A stretch of DNA of 64,000 bases, taken from Novosphingobium sp. (GTDB taxonomy: Bacteria; Pseudomonadota; Alphaproteobacteria; Sphingomonadales; Sphingomonadaceae). Below are positions 1-8,485 of this stretch, one piece after another. The stretch is taken from the NCBI RefSeq assembly GCF_027531025.1, contig NZ_JAPZQX010000007.1, positions 180,037 to 244,036 of the forward strand, in the 5' to 3' direction. A program made the translations under genes and the position numbers. Numbering within the stretch: the stretch's first letter is position 1; every line of letters starts with the position of its first letter. A model generated the notes under the pieces. That model was not told the DNA's origin, did not search any database, and saw only the letters and a list, made by a program, of their open reading frames with translations.

Positions 1-622
1 GCAGGATCGGGATCAGGCTGGGCTTCTTGGCTACGGATTTCATCGTTTCGGTCAGGCTCGCCGCCGTCCCGCCAGAGAAAGTGCCCTGCATCCCCCGGAC
101 GCGACCCTTCACCCGCGGAGCGGCGCTGCCGAAGCGCGCCTTGGCTTCCTGCTGCAGCATGAACACGCCAAGGTCGAACGGGATCGAGTCAAAGCCCGAG
201 GAGAAGGCGATCCGCGCGCCACTGGCCTTGGCCGCCTCGTGGTACTCGTCGATCATCTCGCGCATCCAGCCAGGCTCGCCGCAGAGGTCGGCATAGTCGG
301 TTCCGGCCGCGACACAGGCCTTGAGCAGCGGTTCGCCATAGAGTTGGTAAGGGCCGACCGTGGTCACCACCACGCGGGTGCTTTCGGCCAGGGCCTGCAT
401 TGAGGCGGGGTCGTCCGAATTGGCGACCACGAGGGGCGTGTCAGCCGGCGCGCCAATCAGGTCGCGCACTTCGGCCAGCTTGTCCGCGCTGCGCCCGGCC
501 ATGGCCCATTTGGGGCCCTTCCCCTGGTAATGATGGGCCAGATATTCCGCGACGAGGCGACCAGTATAGCCGGTCGCGCCATAGACCACGATGTCAAACG
601 GACGGTCTGCCTTGGCAGTCAT
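1..622 (-). CDS. Saccharopine dehydrogenase-fold reductase (trans-acting enoyl reductase type), truncated by window edge
   Basis: This is the N-terminal 206 residues of an NAD(P)-binding oxidoreductase; the rest lies outside the window. The ATG at 622 opens a Rossmann segment, IVVYGATGYTGRLVAEYL, followed by VVTTVGPYQLYGEPLLKAC and CGEPGWMREMIDEYH. These are typical of the saccharopine dehydrogenase NADP-binding family, which includes mycobacterial trans-acting enoyl reductases. True saccharopine metabolism is unlikely, because DoxX and an acyl-CoA dehydrogenase lie upstream on the same strand; lipid or acyl reduction is the better guess. A long palindrome sits just upstream of the start. The family is fairly sure, the substrate is unknown. 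Confidence 0.8.
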   Translation of the reverse strand, partial: MTAKADRPFDIVVYGATGYTGRLVAEYLAHHYQGKGPKWAMAGRSADKLAEVRDLIGAPADTPLVVANSDDPASMQALAESTRVVVTTVGPYQLYGEPLLKACVAAGTDYADLCGEPGWMREMIDEYHEAAKASGARIAFSSGFDSIPFDLGVFMLQQEAKARFGSAAPRVKGRVRGMQGTFSGGTAASLTETMKSVAKKPSLIPIL

Positions 623-646
623 GTGATGCTCTCCATTGCCCCGAAT

Positions 647-678
647 CTGTGCAGTTCGGTCGACCGAAAACTGCACAG
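647..678. promoter_or_regulatory. Long inverted repeat, probable operator
   Basis: Arms CTGTGCAGTT (647-656) and AACTGCACAG (669-678) match perfectly over 10 bp, around a centre that contains the palindrome CGGTCGACCG. A further CTGCACAGTTCGG (671-683) repeats the left arm in direct orientation with two changes. The element lies 25 bp upstream of the reductase start at 622, inside the 110-bp gap after doxX. This is where a dimeric repressor would sit. No regulator gene is adjacent, so the binding protein is unknown. Confidence 0.55.
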
Positions 679-732
679 TTCGGTGGCAATGTCGAACCTA
701 TTCTGCCTGACGCTACGGCAGGCTGGCAGCAG

Positions 733-1110
733 TTACCCCGCCTTGCGGGAATCGAGGCTCATTCCGCCTGCGCCATGGACGTAAAGCGTCAGGAACCCGC
801 CCGCGAGACCCAGGTTCTTCATGAACATGATCATCTGCACCTGGTCGGCGAAATTGGCATGAAACAGCGCGGCGGTGACCACGCAGAAGCCCGCCAGCAA
901 CAGTGCGACCAGCCGGGTCTGCCAGCCGACGAGGATCGCGATGCCGGCCAGCAATTCAAAGGCTGCCGCCGGACCGGCCAGGATCGCCGGCAGGCCAACC
1001 GTTTCCATGTAGGCGCCAGTCCCGGCCAGATTGCCGAACTTGCTGGCTCCGCCCAGAATGAAGATCAGTGCAAGAAGCAGGCGCCCAAGCGGCGCAGCAT
1101 ATGCGGTCAT
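733..1110 (-). CDS. DoxX family membrane protein
   Basis: A 125-residue, almost wholly hydrophobic protein with about four membrane segments. It opens LGRLLLALIFILGGASKFGN and ends in a short basic tail (DSRKAG). The early GG(A)SKF motif and the layout fit the DoxX/SURF4-like family of inner-membrane proteins, whose members are linked to quinone or thiol redox. The ATG at 1110 is chosen over the TTG at 1125 because the purine-rich GGGGGAGAG lies at the right distance before it. It is co-directional with the acyl-CoA dehydrogenase upstream and the reductase downstream. Specific role unknown. Confidence 0.8.
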   Translation of the reverse strand: MTAYAAPLGRLLLALIFILGGASKFGNLAGTGAYMETVGLPAILAGPAAAFELLAGIAILVGWQTRLVALLLAGFCVVTAALFHANFADQVQMIMFMKNLGLAGGFLTLYVHGAGGMSLDSRKAG

Positions 1111-1196
1111 GATGCTCTCCCCCAATTGCGGGGTCCGCGAGGGGCGCGGCCCCGTGGCGGGAGTGAACGCGCCACGCGCTGAAAAGGCAAGTCTTT

Positions 1197-2369
1197 TCAG
1201 AACCGGTACTGGCGGCTGGCAAGGTCGAACATGATTTCCTCGCTGCCCCCGCCAATCGCCATCACCCGCACCTCGCGGTAGATCCGCTCCACCCGGCTAC
1301 CGCGCATGAAGCTGGCCCCACCGATGATCTGGCAAGCCTCGCGCGCGCAGAATTCCATCGTCTGGGTCGCCTGGACCTTGAGCAGGGCGAAGTCGCCGGG
1401 GAAGGCGCAGCCGTTTTCGACTGTCCAGGCGCAGTGATCGATCCAGGCCTGGGTAGCGGTTATCCGCCGCACCATGTCGGCCAGCTTATGGCGGATCACC
1501 TGGTTGGTGATCAGCGGCTTGCCAAAGGTTTCGCGTTGCCGTGCCCAGTCAAGCGCGTCCTCGTAGCAGATCCGGGCAAAGGCATTGGCCTGCTGGCTCA
1601 TGCCCAGCCGCTCGCCGTTGAAATTGCGCATGATCCCGGCAAAGCCGCCGTTCTCCGGCCCGATCAGGTTGTCGACCGGCACTTCGACATCGTCGAAATG
1701 GATCGTGGCGGTATCGCTGGCGTGCCAGCCCATCTTGGCCAGCGGCGTGCGGCTGACGCCCGGCCGGTCAAGCTCGACCAGCAAGAGCGAAATGCCGCCA
1801 AAGCCCGGACCGCCGGTGCGCACGGCCAGTGTGACATAGTCGGCCCGCATCCCGGTCGTGATATAGGTCTTCTCGCCATTGACGATATAGGCTGCGCCCT
1901 TGCGCTCGGCTTTGGTGCGCAGGTTGGCCACGTCCGAACCGCCGCCGGGTTCGGTGATGCCCAGGCAGATCAGCTTCTCGCCCGCGAGCACCTCCGGGGC
2001 GATCCGGCGCTGCAGTTCCGGGCTGCCTATGGCCAGGATCGGCGGCAGGCCGATGCCGTGAGTCATCAGCGAGGCGCAGATCCCGCCCGCGCCGGGCCGG
2101 GCTAGTTCCTCGGTCTGGACCAGGCTGTGGAACAGGCCAAAGGCGTTGCCGGTGCCGCCGAACTCTTCCGGGTAATTCAGGCCGATGATCCCCGCTTCTG
2201 CCGCCTTGCGGTGCAGGTCGCGCGGCAACTCGCCGGCAGCTTCCCAGGCATCGACATGGGGCGTGATTTCCTTCGCCACAAAGGCGCGGACGGTATCACA
2301 GACCGCCTCATGGCTATCATCGTAATGGGGGGAGCGGGCGCGCCACTGGTCGAACAGGGGGGTATCCAT
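1197..2369 (-). CDS. Acyl-CoA dehydrogenase
   Basis: A 390-residue FAD-dependent acyl-CoA dehydrogenase that would introduce the alpha,beta double bond in an acyl-CoA and pass electrons to ETF. Seen: an N-terminal helical domain, the FAD-binding signature CLGITEPGGGSDV (about 135-147), and a C-terminal domain with RQRETFGKP and QIIGGASFMRG. The usual C-terminal catalytic Glu site reads IGGGSEE, with Gly in its place. A Glu sits instead in NGERLGMS (E253), the position used by isovaleryl- and long-chain-type enzymes. That suggests a branched or long substrate. Full length for the family. It is the upstream gene of a probable operon with doxX. Confidence 0.9.
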   Translation of the reverse strand: MDTPLFDQWRARSPHYDDSHEAVCDTVRAFVAKEITPHVDAWEAAGELPRDLHRKAAEAGIIGLNYPEEFGGTGNAFGLFHSLVQTEELARPGAGGICASLMTHGIGLPPILAIGSPELQRRIAPEVLAGEKLICLGITEPGGGSDVANLRTKAERKGAAYIVNGEKTYITTGMRADYVTLAVRTGGPGFGGISLLLVELDRPGVSRTPLAKMGWHASDTATIHFDDVEVPVDNLIGPENGGFAGIMRNFNGERLGMSQQANAFARICYEDALDWARQRETFGKPLITNQVIRHKLADMVRRITATQAWIDHCAWTVENGCAFPGDFALLKVQATQTMEFCAREACQIIGGASFMRGSRVERIYREVRVMAIGGGSEEIMFDLASRQYRF

Positions 2370-2382
2370 TGCGCCTCTCCAC

Positions 2383-2937
2383 TTACAGTTTTGGCAGGGT
2401 TACCCCACGCTGGCCCATGTACTTGCCGCTACGGTCGGCGTAGCTCGTCTCGCAGGGCTGATCGCCCTTCAGGAACAGGAACTGGCAGGCGCCCTCGTTG
2501 GCATAGATCTTGGCTGGGAGCGGCGTGGTGTTGGAAAACTCCAGCGTCACGTGGCCTTCCCATTCCGGTTCGAGCGGGGTGACGTTCACGATGATCCCGC
2601 ATCGGGCATAAGTGCTCTTGCCGAGGCAGATCACCAGCACGTCGCGCGGGATGCGGAAGTATTCGACCGTCCGCGCCAGGGCGAAGCTGTTGGGCGGGAT
2701 AATGCAGCAGTCGGTCTTCACGTCGACAAAGCTGTCGGCTGAAAAGTTCTTGGGATCGACCACCGCCGAATGAACATTGGTGAAGATCTTGAACTCGTCC
2801 GCCACCCGCGCATCATAGCCATAGGACGAGAGGCCATAGCTGATGCAGCCCTCGCGCTTCTGATGCTCGACGAAAGGCTCGATCATGCCGGCATGACGCG
2901 CCTCGTTGCGGATCCACTTGTCGGAAAGAATCGCCAT
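2383..2937 (-). CDS. dcd: dCTP deaminase
   Basis: Converts dCTP to dUTP, the first step to dTMP in most Gram-negative bacteria. The 184-residue protein starts [11 protein letters not shown] and carries the family blocks [21 protein letters not shown] and [16 protein letters not shown]; the last holds the catalytic Glu. It ends [15 protein letters not shown], the usual lid region. Length matches the trimeric bacterial enzyme. The start at 2937 is fixed by the conserved N-terminus; an in-frame upstream extension is out of character. It lies 38 bp downstream of the sugar epimerase on the same strand and ends 13 bp before the acyl-CoA dehydrogenase start. Essential-type gene, function secure. Confidence 0.95.
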   Translation of the reverse strand: MAILSDKWIRNEARHAGMIEPFVEHQKREGCISYGLSSYGYDARVADEFKIFTNVHSAVVDPKNFSADSFVDVKTDCCIIPPNSFALARTVEYFRIPRDVLVICLGKSTYARCGIIVNVTPLEPEWEGHVTLEFSNTTPLPAKIYANEGACQFLFLKGDQPCETSYADRSGKYMGQRGVTLPKL

Positions 2938-2975
2938 GCAGGGGTGATTGCCCATGCGCGGCGCGGCTTCAACCC

Positions 2976-3974
2976 TTACAGCCCGTGGTATTCCCGGTAC
3001 CAACGCACAAAGCTGGGGACACCCACCTCGATGCTGGTCGTGGGAGCATAGCCCAGGTCGCGCGAGATTGCGGTGACATCGGCATAGGTGGCGGTCACGT
3101 CGCCCGGCTGCATCGGCTGGAAATCGATCTCGGCCTTGCGCCCGCAGCACTCCTCGAGCAGGCCGACGACCTTCATCAGGTGTTCGGAGCGGCTGTTGCC
3201 GATGTTGTAGAGCCGGTGCGGCTTCACACTGCCGCCCGCCTTTTCCAGGCCATCATCGGGCGGCGGATTGTCGAGGCAGGCGACCACCCCGGCGATGATA
3301 TCGTCGATGAAGGTGAAGTCGCGGTGCATCTCGCCATTGTTGAAAACCGGGATCGGCTCGCCCGCCAGGATCTTCCGGGTGAAGATCCACATCATCATGT
3401 CCGGACGCCCCCAGGGGCCGTAGACGGTGAAGAAGCGCAGGCCCGTTTGCGGCAGGCGGTAGAGGTGGGCGTAGCTCTCGCTGATCAGCTCGTCCGCGCG
3501 CTTGGTTGCGGCATAGAGCGAGACCGGATGGTCGGTGCGGTCCTCGACCGCGAAGGGCAGCTTGGTGTTGCCGCCATAGACCGAGCTGGAACTGGCATAG
3601 ACCAGGTGCTCCAGCTCGCGATGGCGGGCCAGTTCCAACAGGTTGAGGTGCCCGACCAGGTTCGATTGCATGTAGGCATGGGGGTTCTCGATCGAGTAGC
3701 GCACCCCGGCCTGGGCCCCCAGATGCACCGCGCGGTCGATCTGCACGCCATCGAGCGCCTTGGTCAGCGCGGCATTGCCGGCAAAGTCGATCTCGTGAAA
3801 GGCAAAGCGGTTGCCGGCCACGGCGGCAAGCGCAGCCAATCGGTCCCGCTTGAGGCTGACCTGGTAATAGTCATTGAGGTTGTCGACCCCGATCACCACG
3901 TCGCCGCGCGCCAGCAGCGCCCGGGTCAGATGGAAACCGATGAATCCGGCCACGCCGGTAACAAGAACACGCAT
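2976..3974 (-). CDS. NAD-dependent epimerase, UDP-glucuronate 4-epimerase type
   Basis: A 332-residue extended SDR. The NAD-binding motif is [12 protein letters not shown] at the N-terminus, the catalytic pair is in [11 protein letters not shown] (YxxxK), and the upstream Ser is in ASSSSVYGG. The [15 protein letters not shown] and [11 protein letters not shown] segments are characteristic of UDP-glucuronate 4-epimerases of the LpsL/CapI group, which make UDP-galacturonate for capsule or LPS. It is divergent from wecB, with 61 bp between the starts, so both may share a regulatory region. UDP-glucose 4-epimerase or dehydratase activity is less likely. No glycosyltransferases are nearby. Confidence 0.87.
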   Translation of the reverse strand: MRVLVTGVAGFIGFHLTRALLARGDVVIGVDNLNDYYQVSLKRDRLAALAAVAGNRFAFHEIDFAGNAALTKALDGVQIDRAVHLGAQAGVRYSIENPHAYMQSNLVGHLNLLELARHRELEHLVYASSSSVYGGNTKLPFAVEDRTDHPVSLYAATKRADELISESYAHLYRLPQTGLRFFTVYGPWGRPDMMMWIFTRKILAGEPIPVFNNGEMHRDFTFIDDIIAGVVACLDNPPPDDGLEKAGGSVKPHRLYNIGNSRSEHLMKVVGLLEECCGRKAEIDFQPMQPGDVTATYADVTAISRDLGYAPTTSIEVGVPSFVRWYREYHGL

Positions 3975-3997
3975 GAGAGCCCCTTAATTCGGCGGCC

Positions 3998-4013
3998 TTA
4001 TTTCATGGTTAAC
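3998..4013. promoter_or_regulatory. CtrA-like binding site between epimerase and wecB
   Basis: TTAT-N7-TTAAC (3998-4013) matches the CtrA consensus TTAA-N7-TTAAC with one change. It sits in the 61-bp gap between the divergent epimerase (start 3974) and wecB (start 4036). CtrA sites are common before envelope and cell-cycle genes in alphaproteobacteria. The site is short and this is a single match, so it is only a candidate. Confidence 0.35.
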
Positions 4014-4035
4014 CCCTCGATGGTAGGGGCAAAGC

Positions 4036-5169
4036 ATGACTGAACCGGCAAAAATCCTCGTCATTTTCGGCACCCGGCCCGAAGCCATCAAGCTGTTCCC
4101 GGTGGTCCGCGCGCTGGAAGCCGATCCGCGTTTTACACCCGTAGTCTGCGTTTCCGCGCAACACCGGCAGATGCTCGATCAAGTCCTGGAGATCGCCGGA
4201 ATCGTGCCCGACCACGATCTCGACCTGATGCGGCCCGACCAGACGCTGGACGGCCTGACTGCGGCGCTGCTCACCGAGTTGGGCCGGGTGATGGACGTGG
4301 TCCAGCCGGCGCGCGTGATCGTGCAGGGTGATACGGCGACCGCCATGGCCGGCGCGCTCGCCGCCTATTACCGCAAGCTGCCGGTCGACCATGTCGAGGC
4401 CGGCTTGCGCAGCGGCAACATCTATCACCCCTGGCCCGAGGAGGTGAACCGCAAGATCATCGGCACGATCGCCAGCCTGCATTTCGCCCCGACCGAGGTT
4501 TCGCAGGCCGCCTTGCTGGCCGAGAATGTCGACCCCGCTCGCGTCCACATTACCGGCAACACGGTGATCGACGCGCTGCATTGGGTGACGGCGCGGATTG
4601 CCGCCAAACCCGCGCTAGCCGGGGGCCTGGCCGCGCTGGAGGCACGGTTTGCGGGCAAGCGGATCATCGGCGTTACCAGCCACCGGCGCGAGAACTTTGG
4701 CGATGGCATGGAGAACATCGCCGAAGCGATCCGCCAGATCGCCGCACGGCCCGACGTAGCGGTGATCTTCCCCGTCCACCTCAACCCCAATGTCCGCAGC
4801 GTGATGAACGCCGCGCTGGGCGGCCTCGACAATGTCGCGCTGATCGAGCCGCTCGACTATCCGCACTTCGCCCGCCTGCTCTCGCTCGCCGAGATTATGC
4901 TGACCGACAGCGGCGGGGTGCAGGAAGAGGCCCCCGCGCTCGGCAAGCCGGTGCTGGTAATGCGCGAGACGACCGAACGCCCCGAGGGTGTGACCGCCGG
5001 AACCGCCCGACTGGTCGGCACCGATGTCACCCGTATCGTTACCGAAATCTTCAACCTTCTCGACGATAAGGCCGCCTACGAGGCCATGGCGCGCGCCCAC
5101 AATCCCTTCGGGGACGGGCAGTCCGCGCGCCGTATCGTGGAGTTGATCGGGGATGAAGTCGGACAATAG
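4036..5169 (+). CDS. wecB: UDP-N-acetylglucosamine 2-epimerase (non-hydrolysing)
   Basis: Interconverts UDP-GlcNAc and UDP-ManNAc. The 377-residue protein has the family start ILVIFGTRPEAIKLFPV, then VQGDTATAMAGALAAYY, DHVEAGLRSG, GVTSHRRENFG and LTDSGGVQEEAPALGKPVL. Together these cover both Rossmann-like halves of the GT-B fold and the UDP-binding Glu/Ser region. The product feeds WecC, whose start codon lies 17 bp inside this gene, so the two are translationally coupled. The pair gives UDP-ManNAcA for a surface polysaccharide. Full length, no missing motif. Confidence 0.95.
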   Translation: MTEPAKILVIFGTRPEAIKLFPVVRALEADPRFTPVVCVSAQHRQMLDQVLEIAGIVPDHDLDLMRPDQTLDGLTAALLTELGRVMDVVQPARVIVQGDTATAMAGALAAYYRKLPVDHVEAGLRSGNIYHPWPEEVNRKIIGTIASLHFAPTEVSQAALLAENVDPARVHITGNTVIDALHWVTARIAAKPALAGGLAALEARFAGKRIIGVTSHRRENFGDGMENIAEAIRQIAARPDVAVIFPVHLNPNVRSVMNAALGGLDNVALIEPLDYPHFARLLSLAEIMLTDSGGVQEEAPALGKPVLVMRETTERPEGVTAGTARLVGTDVTRIVTEIFNLLDDKAAYEAMARAHNPFGDGQSARRIVELIGDEVGQ

Positions 5170-6454
5170 GCCTGACGTTTGCGTAGTCGGGCTGGGTTAC
5201 ATCGGCCTGCCTACTGCCGCCATCGTGGCGCGCGCCGGGTGCCGGGTCCACGGCGTCGATGTGACGCAAAGCGTGGTCGACACGATCAACCGCGGCGAGA
5301 TCCACATCGAGGAAGTTGACCTCGACGGCCTTGTCCAGGGCGTGGTCGCCCGCGGCCTGCTCAAGGCCTCGACCGAAGTGGCTCCGGCCGATGTCTTCAT
5401 CATTGCCGTGCCGACACCGTTCGACGCCAACCACGCGCCGGATATCTCCTATGTCCTCGCCGCCGGGGAAGCCGTCGCCAAGGTGCTCAAGCCCGGCGAC
5501 ACGGTGATCCTGGAATCGACCTCGCCCGTCGGCACCACCGAAGCCTTGCGCGACCTGATCGCGGCCCGCCGGCCGGACCTCAAGTGCCCGGGCCTGACCA
5601 GCGACATTCCCGACCTCTCGATCGCCTATTGCCCCGAGCGGGTGCTGCCGGGCCGGATCCTTGAGGAGCTGACCAACAACGATCGCTCGATCGGCGGGAT
5701 CACGCCGCGCTGCGCCCGCAAGGCGCTCAGCTTCTACAAGCTGTTCGTGCGCGGGGAATGCGTGGTGACCGACAGCCGCAGCGCCGAGATGACCAAGCTG
5801 GTCGAAAACGCCTATCGCGACGTCAACATCGCCTTCGCCAACGAGCTCTCCATCGTGGCCGACAAGATGGGGCTCGACGTGTGGGAGGTGATCCGCCTCG
5901 CCAACCGCCATCCGCGCGTCAACATCCTTCAGCCTGGGCCGGGCGTCGGCGGGCACTGCATTGCGGTGGACCCCTGGTTCATCGTCCACGGCGCGCCCGA
6001 GCATACCCCGCTGATCCGCACTGCGCGCGGGGTCAACGATGGCAAGATCCACCACGTGATCGCCCGCGCCGAAGCGCTGATTTCCGCCAATCCGCAGGCT
6101 CGCGTCGCCTGCCTTGGCCTCGCCTTCAAGGCCAATATCGACGACTTCCGCGAAAGCCCGGCGCGGCTTGTGGCGGTCACCCTGGCCCGCAAGTTCGGCG
6201 CGCGGATCAAGGTGGTTGAACCCTATGCCGCCGAACTGCCCCGCGAATTCGCCGGGACCGAGGCCGAACTGGTCGATCTCGACACCGCGCTGGAAACCAC
6301 GGACCTGCTCATCGTGCTGGTCGATCATGACCAGTTCAAGGCCGTTCCGCTGGCCGAACGCGCGCGGCACCTGGTCTATGATACCCGCGGGATCTGGCTG
6401 GACCAGCCGCAGGCGGTGGCCGTCGCAGCCGAACCGCTGCGCAAGGCTGGCTGA
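5153..6454 (+). CDS. wecC: UDP-N-acetyl-D-mannosamine dehydrogenase
   Basis: Oxidises UDP-ManNAc to UDP-ManNAcA in two NAD-dependent steps. The 433-residue protein shows VCVVGLGYIGLPTA at the N-terminus, the central ENAYRDVNIAFANELS helix, the catalytic Cys in GPGVGGHCIAVDPWF, and a C-terminal domain beginning CLGLAFKANIDDFRESPA. WecC rather than UDP-glucose dehydrogenase is supported by the coupled wecB and by the VDPWFIVH sequence. The ATG at 5153 overlaps the end of wecB by 17 bp. A GC-rich inverted repeat just after the stop lacks a T-run, so I do not call a terminator. Confidence 0.93.
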   Translation: MKSDNRPDVCVVGLGYIGLPTAAIVARAGCRVHGVDVTQSVVDTINRGEIHIEEVDLDGLVQGVVARGLLKASTEVAPADVFIIAVPTPFDANHAPDISYVLAAGEAVAKVLKPGDTVILESTSPVGTTEALRDLIAARRPDLKCPGLTSDIPDLSIAYCPERVLPGRILEELTNNDRSIGGITPRCARKALSFYKLFVRGECVVTDSRSAEMTKLVENAYRDVNIAFANELSIVADKMGLDVWEVIRLANRHPRVNILQPGPGVGGHCIAVDPWFIVHGAPEHTPLIRTARGVNDGKIHHVIARAEALISANPQARVACLGLAFKANIDDFRESPARLVAVTLARKFGARIKVVEPYAAELPREFAGTEAELVDLDTALETTDLLIVLVDHDQFKAVPLAERARHLVYDTRGIWLDQPQAVAVAAEPLRKAG

Positions 6455-6499
6455 ACCCGGCCCTTGCCGGGTGGCGGGCCTGCTGCCACGGTGGGGGGC

Positions 6500-7099
6500 A
6501 TGACGCTTCGCCCCCTGCTTGTCGCCCCGCTCGCGCTCCTCGCCGCTTGCCAGACCACCCCGCCTCCTGCCCCGCAGGATGCCTTCTGGAGCGCGCTTTC
6601 AAGCCATTGTGGCAAGGCCTATGCCGGGCGGCTGGTGAGCGACGAGGCTGCCGATGCCGAGATGCGCGGGATGGCCATCGCGATGCATGTGCGGAGCTGT
6701 TCGGCAGGCGAAATCAAGGTGCCGTTTCACATCCAGCGCGCCGATGGCACCTGGGATCGCAGCCGCACCTGGGTACTGACCAGGACCACCACCGGGGTCC
6801 GTCTCAAGCACGACCACCGGCACTCCGATGGCACCAGGGATGCACTCACCATGTACGGCGGGGACACTGAAACGCCCGGCAGCGGCACCGCCCAGGATTT
6901 TCCGGTCGATGCCGAATCCATCGCCCTGTTCAAGGCCGAGGGGCGGACCGTGTCGCTGACCAATGTCTGGCGGGTCGAGGTGGAGCAAACCCGCTTTGCC
7001 TACCAGCTGACCCGCCAGCCGCCCAACGCGCGCCTGTTCCGGGTTGAGTTCGACCTGACCCGCCCGATCCCCGCGCCGCCTGCCCCCTGGGGACACTGA
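6500..7099 (+). CDS. Putative lipoprotein, unknown function
   Basis: A 199-residue protein beginning with a lipoprotein signal: a hydrophobic stretch ending in LLAACQTT, with Cys at about residue 17 as the lipidation site, then a Pro-rich linker. The rest is polar, with no motif I recognise. It contains a central TWDRSRTWVLTRTTTGVRLK strand-rich segment and ends in a Pro-rich tail. The ATG at 6500 is preferred over the start at 6464, because the extra twelve residues would put a Gly/Pro stretch before the signal. It follows wecC by 45 bp. No function assigned. Confidence 0.7.
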   Translation: MTLRPLLVAPLALLAACQTTPPPAPQDAFWSALSSHCGKAYAGRLVSDEAADAEMRGMAIAMHVRSCSAGEIKVPFHIQRADGTWDRSRTWVLTRTTTGVRLKHDHRHSDGTRDALTMYGGDTETPGSGTAQDFPVDAESIALFKAEGRTVSLTNVWRVEVEQTRFAYQLTRQPPNARLFRVEFDLTRPIPAPPAPWGH

Positions 7100-7105
7100 G
7101 CGGGG

Positions 7106-7321
7106 CTAGTCTCCGCCGCCGCCGTCCCCGCCACCGCTATCGCCGCTGTCCGCGTCATTGCCATCGCGGTCATGGCGTCCGGAGCTGCCGGCATCGCCGC
7201 TGCCGGTAGTGCTGCCCGTGCCTGACCGGTCCGGCTGCTTAGCCCCGCCGCGCTTGCGGAAGATCGCCGGGGCGACGGCGATGAACACCACGGCCAGCGC
7301 AATCCAGATTGCATATTCCAT
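7106..7321 (-). CDS. Small single-pass membrane protein with Gly/Asp/Ser tail
   Basis: A 71-residue protein: one N-terminal membrane helix (about residues 4-21, IWIALAVVFIAVAPAIF), a basic stop-transfer RKRGG, then a low-complexity tail rich in Gly, Ser and Asp ending GGGDGGGGD. A GAGGAG ribosome-binding site precedes the ATG at 7321. It is convergent with the preceding lipoprotein gene, with a 6-bp gap. No family recognised. The good ribosome-binding site and clear membrane topology favour a real gene; the tail could partly reflect GC-rich drift. Confidence 0.6.
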   Translation of the reverse strand: MEYAIWIALAVVFIAVAPAIFRKRGGAKQPDRSGTGSTTGSGDAGSSGRHDRDGNDADSGDSGGGDGGGGD

Positions 7322-7398
7322 CGCCAGCTCCTCTCCGGCGCGCTTCCTGGCCGGTCGGATCGCAGCCTAGCCGCGCGACAGGGCGAGGCCAAGCTGCT

Positions 7399-7806
7399 AT
7401 GATTGCCCGGATGATCGTGCTCCGCCCTGCGCTGGTCTACTTCGCTGCCATCTTCGCGCTCGGCTTCGTGCTGGGCACGGTCCGCACGCTGTGGCTGGCC
7501 CCGGCGATCGGCCCGACCGGCGCGGTCCTTGCCGAACTGCCGGTGATGCTGGCGGCCAGCTGGCTGCTCGCCGGCCGCATCGTCGCCCGCACCGCGCTGC
7601 CCCATGCCCGGGCGGCGCTGGCGCTGGGACTGATCGCCCTGGCCCTGCTGCTGGCTGCAGAGCTGGCACTGGCCATGGCCGCCTTTGGCGAGACGCCGGG
7701 CGCATGGCTGGCCATCCTGGCCCGCCCGCCCGGTGCCCTGGGGCTGGCCGGGCAAGTGCTGTTCGGCCTGCTGCCGGCGCTCGCCTGGCGCAGGCAGCAG
7801 GGCTGA
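7399..7806 (+). CDS. Hypothetical integral membrane protein
   Basis: A 135-residue hydrophobic protein with about four predicted membrane spans, including PALVYFAAIFALGFVLGTV, LPVMLAASWLLAGRIV and ALALGLIALALLLAAELAL. It ends in a short basic tail, AWRRQQG. The ATG at 7399 (MIARMIVLRP) is used; the longer start at 7309 would overlap the divergent 71-residue gene and add a polar extension. I do not recognise a family with certainty. It is convergent with the next lipoprotein gene, 9 bp away. Confidence 0.65.
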   Translation: MIARMIVLRPALVYFAAIFALGFVLGTVRTLWLAPAIGPTGAVLAELPVMLAASWLLAGRIVARTALPHARAALALGLIALALLLAAELALAMAAFGETPGAWLAILARPPGALGLAGQVLFGLLPALAWRRQQG

Positions 7807-7815
7807 AAGCAGCCG

Positions 7816-8058
7816 CTATTTTGCCGCCGGGCTGGCCGGTGCCGCCGCCGCGCCGGTGGCGCTGTCGACCGGCACGTTGGTCATCGGCGTTTCAGGCAGG
7901 TCCACCTTGACGGCCGGGGTGGCCGGGTTCTCGGTGGTCCATTCGGTCGATTGCGGGGTCGGCTGGCTGGCCTCCGGCTCGGTCGGCTGGTTGTTGCAAC
8001 CGGCCAGCGCCAGCAGCGCGGGGGCGATCAGGGCGGCGGTCAGGACGGGACGCTTCAT
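7816..8058 (-). CDS. Small putative lipoprotein
   Basis: An 80-residue protein. Residues 1-21 form a lipoprotein signal, MKRPVLTAALIAPALLALAG then Cys (lipobox LAGC). The mature part is short, polar and rich in Pro, Thr and Ala, with no globular motif. The sequence looks like a small outer- or inner-membrane lipoprotein of sphingomonads. The GAGGAG before the ATG is a good ribosome-binding site. Function unknown. Confidence 0.65.
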   Translation of the reverse strand: MKRPVLTAALIAPALLALAGCNNQPTEPEASQPTPQSTEWTTENPATPAVKVDLPETPMTNVPVDSATGAAAAPASPAAK

Positions 8059-8128
8059 CGGGCAGGCTCCTCTTGGTCGGATGGAGCCGCCATCATGCCG
8101 CGCCCGCCGCCCCTGTCGCTGATCCCGA

Positions 8129-8485
8129 TCAAGTTTCGCGCACGGATTTCACCGCCGACAGCGGCAGCGCGGCGTAGTGGTGCGGGAACAGCGCCCCGCC
8201 ACGCGATACCTCCCACCGCACGGCATCGCCCAGCGCGATCAGGTCCACCTCGGCCACCACCAGCCCGGTCTGCCCGGCAAAGTGCTTGTCGATCGTGCCC
8301 TGCAACTGGTCGGCGGTGGACATGTGGATATAGCCATCGGCCAGGTCCACCGGCGCGCCGTGAAACTGGCCCTCGGCCGAAAACTGCGCCCACTGCCCGG
8401 CGGTCAGCACCTTGAAGGCGGTGCCGGGCAGCTCGGCGGGCGACAATTCGGCGGGCGTCGCATCAGCAGTCACGGGTACGCTCAC
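8129..8485 (-). CDS. DUF952 family protein
   Basis: A 118-residue protein starting at a GTG (8485). The start is supported by a GTGA overlap with the stop of the DUF1330 gene at 8482. After an Ala/Pro-rich leader it has AFKVLTAGQWAQF, DLADGYIHMSTADQLQGT and GLVVAEVDLIALGDAVRWE, then GGALFPHHYAALPLSAV, the pattern of DUF952 proteins (ADP-ribosyltransferase-like fold). The biochemical role of the family is not settled. Translational coupling suggests it is co-expressed with the DUF1330 protein. Confidence 0.78.
   Translation of the reverse strand: MSVPVTADATPAELSPAELPGTAFKVLTAGQWAQFSAEGQFHGAPVDLADGYIHMSTADQLQGTIDKHFAGQTGLVVAEVDLIALGDAVRWEVSRGGALFPHHYAALPLSAVKSVRET

Noticed and set aside
1179..1200. 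CTGAAAAG/CTTTTCAG inverted repeat at the end of the acyl-CoA dehydrogenase gene
   Set aside because: It overlaps the stop codon and has no T-run after it, so I do not call it a terminator.
3000..4040. Long open frame on the plus strand opposite the epimerase
   Set aside because: High-GC shadow of the epimerase gene; protein is low-complexity and lacks any family motif.
5051..6370. Long minus-strand frame opposite wecC
   Set aside because: Shadow frame with His/Gly/Asp-rich runs typical of antisense to GC-rich genes.
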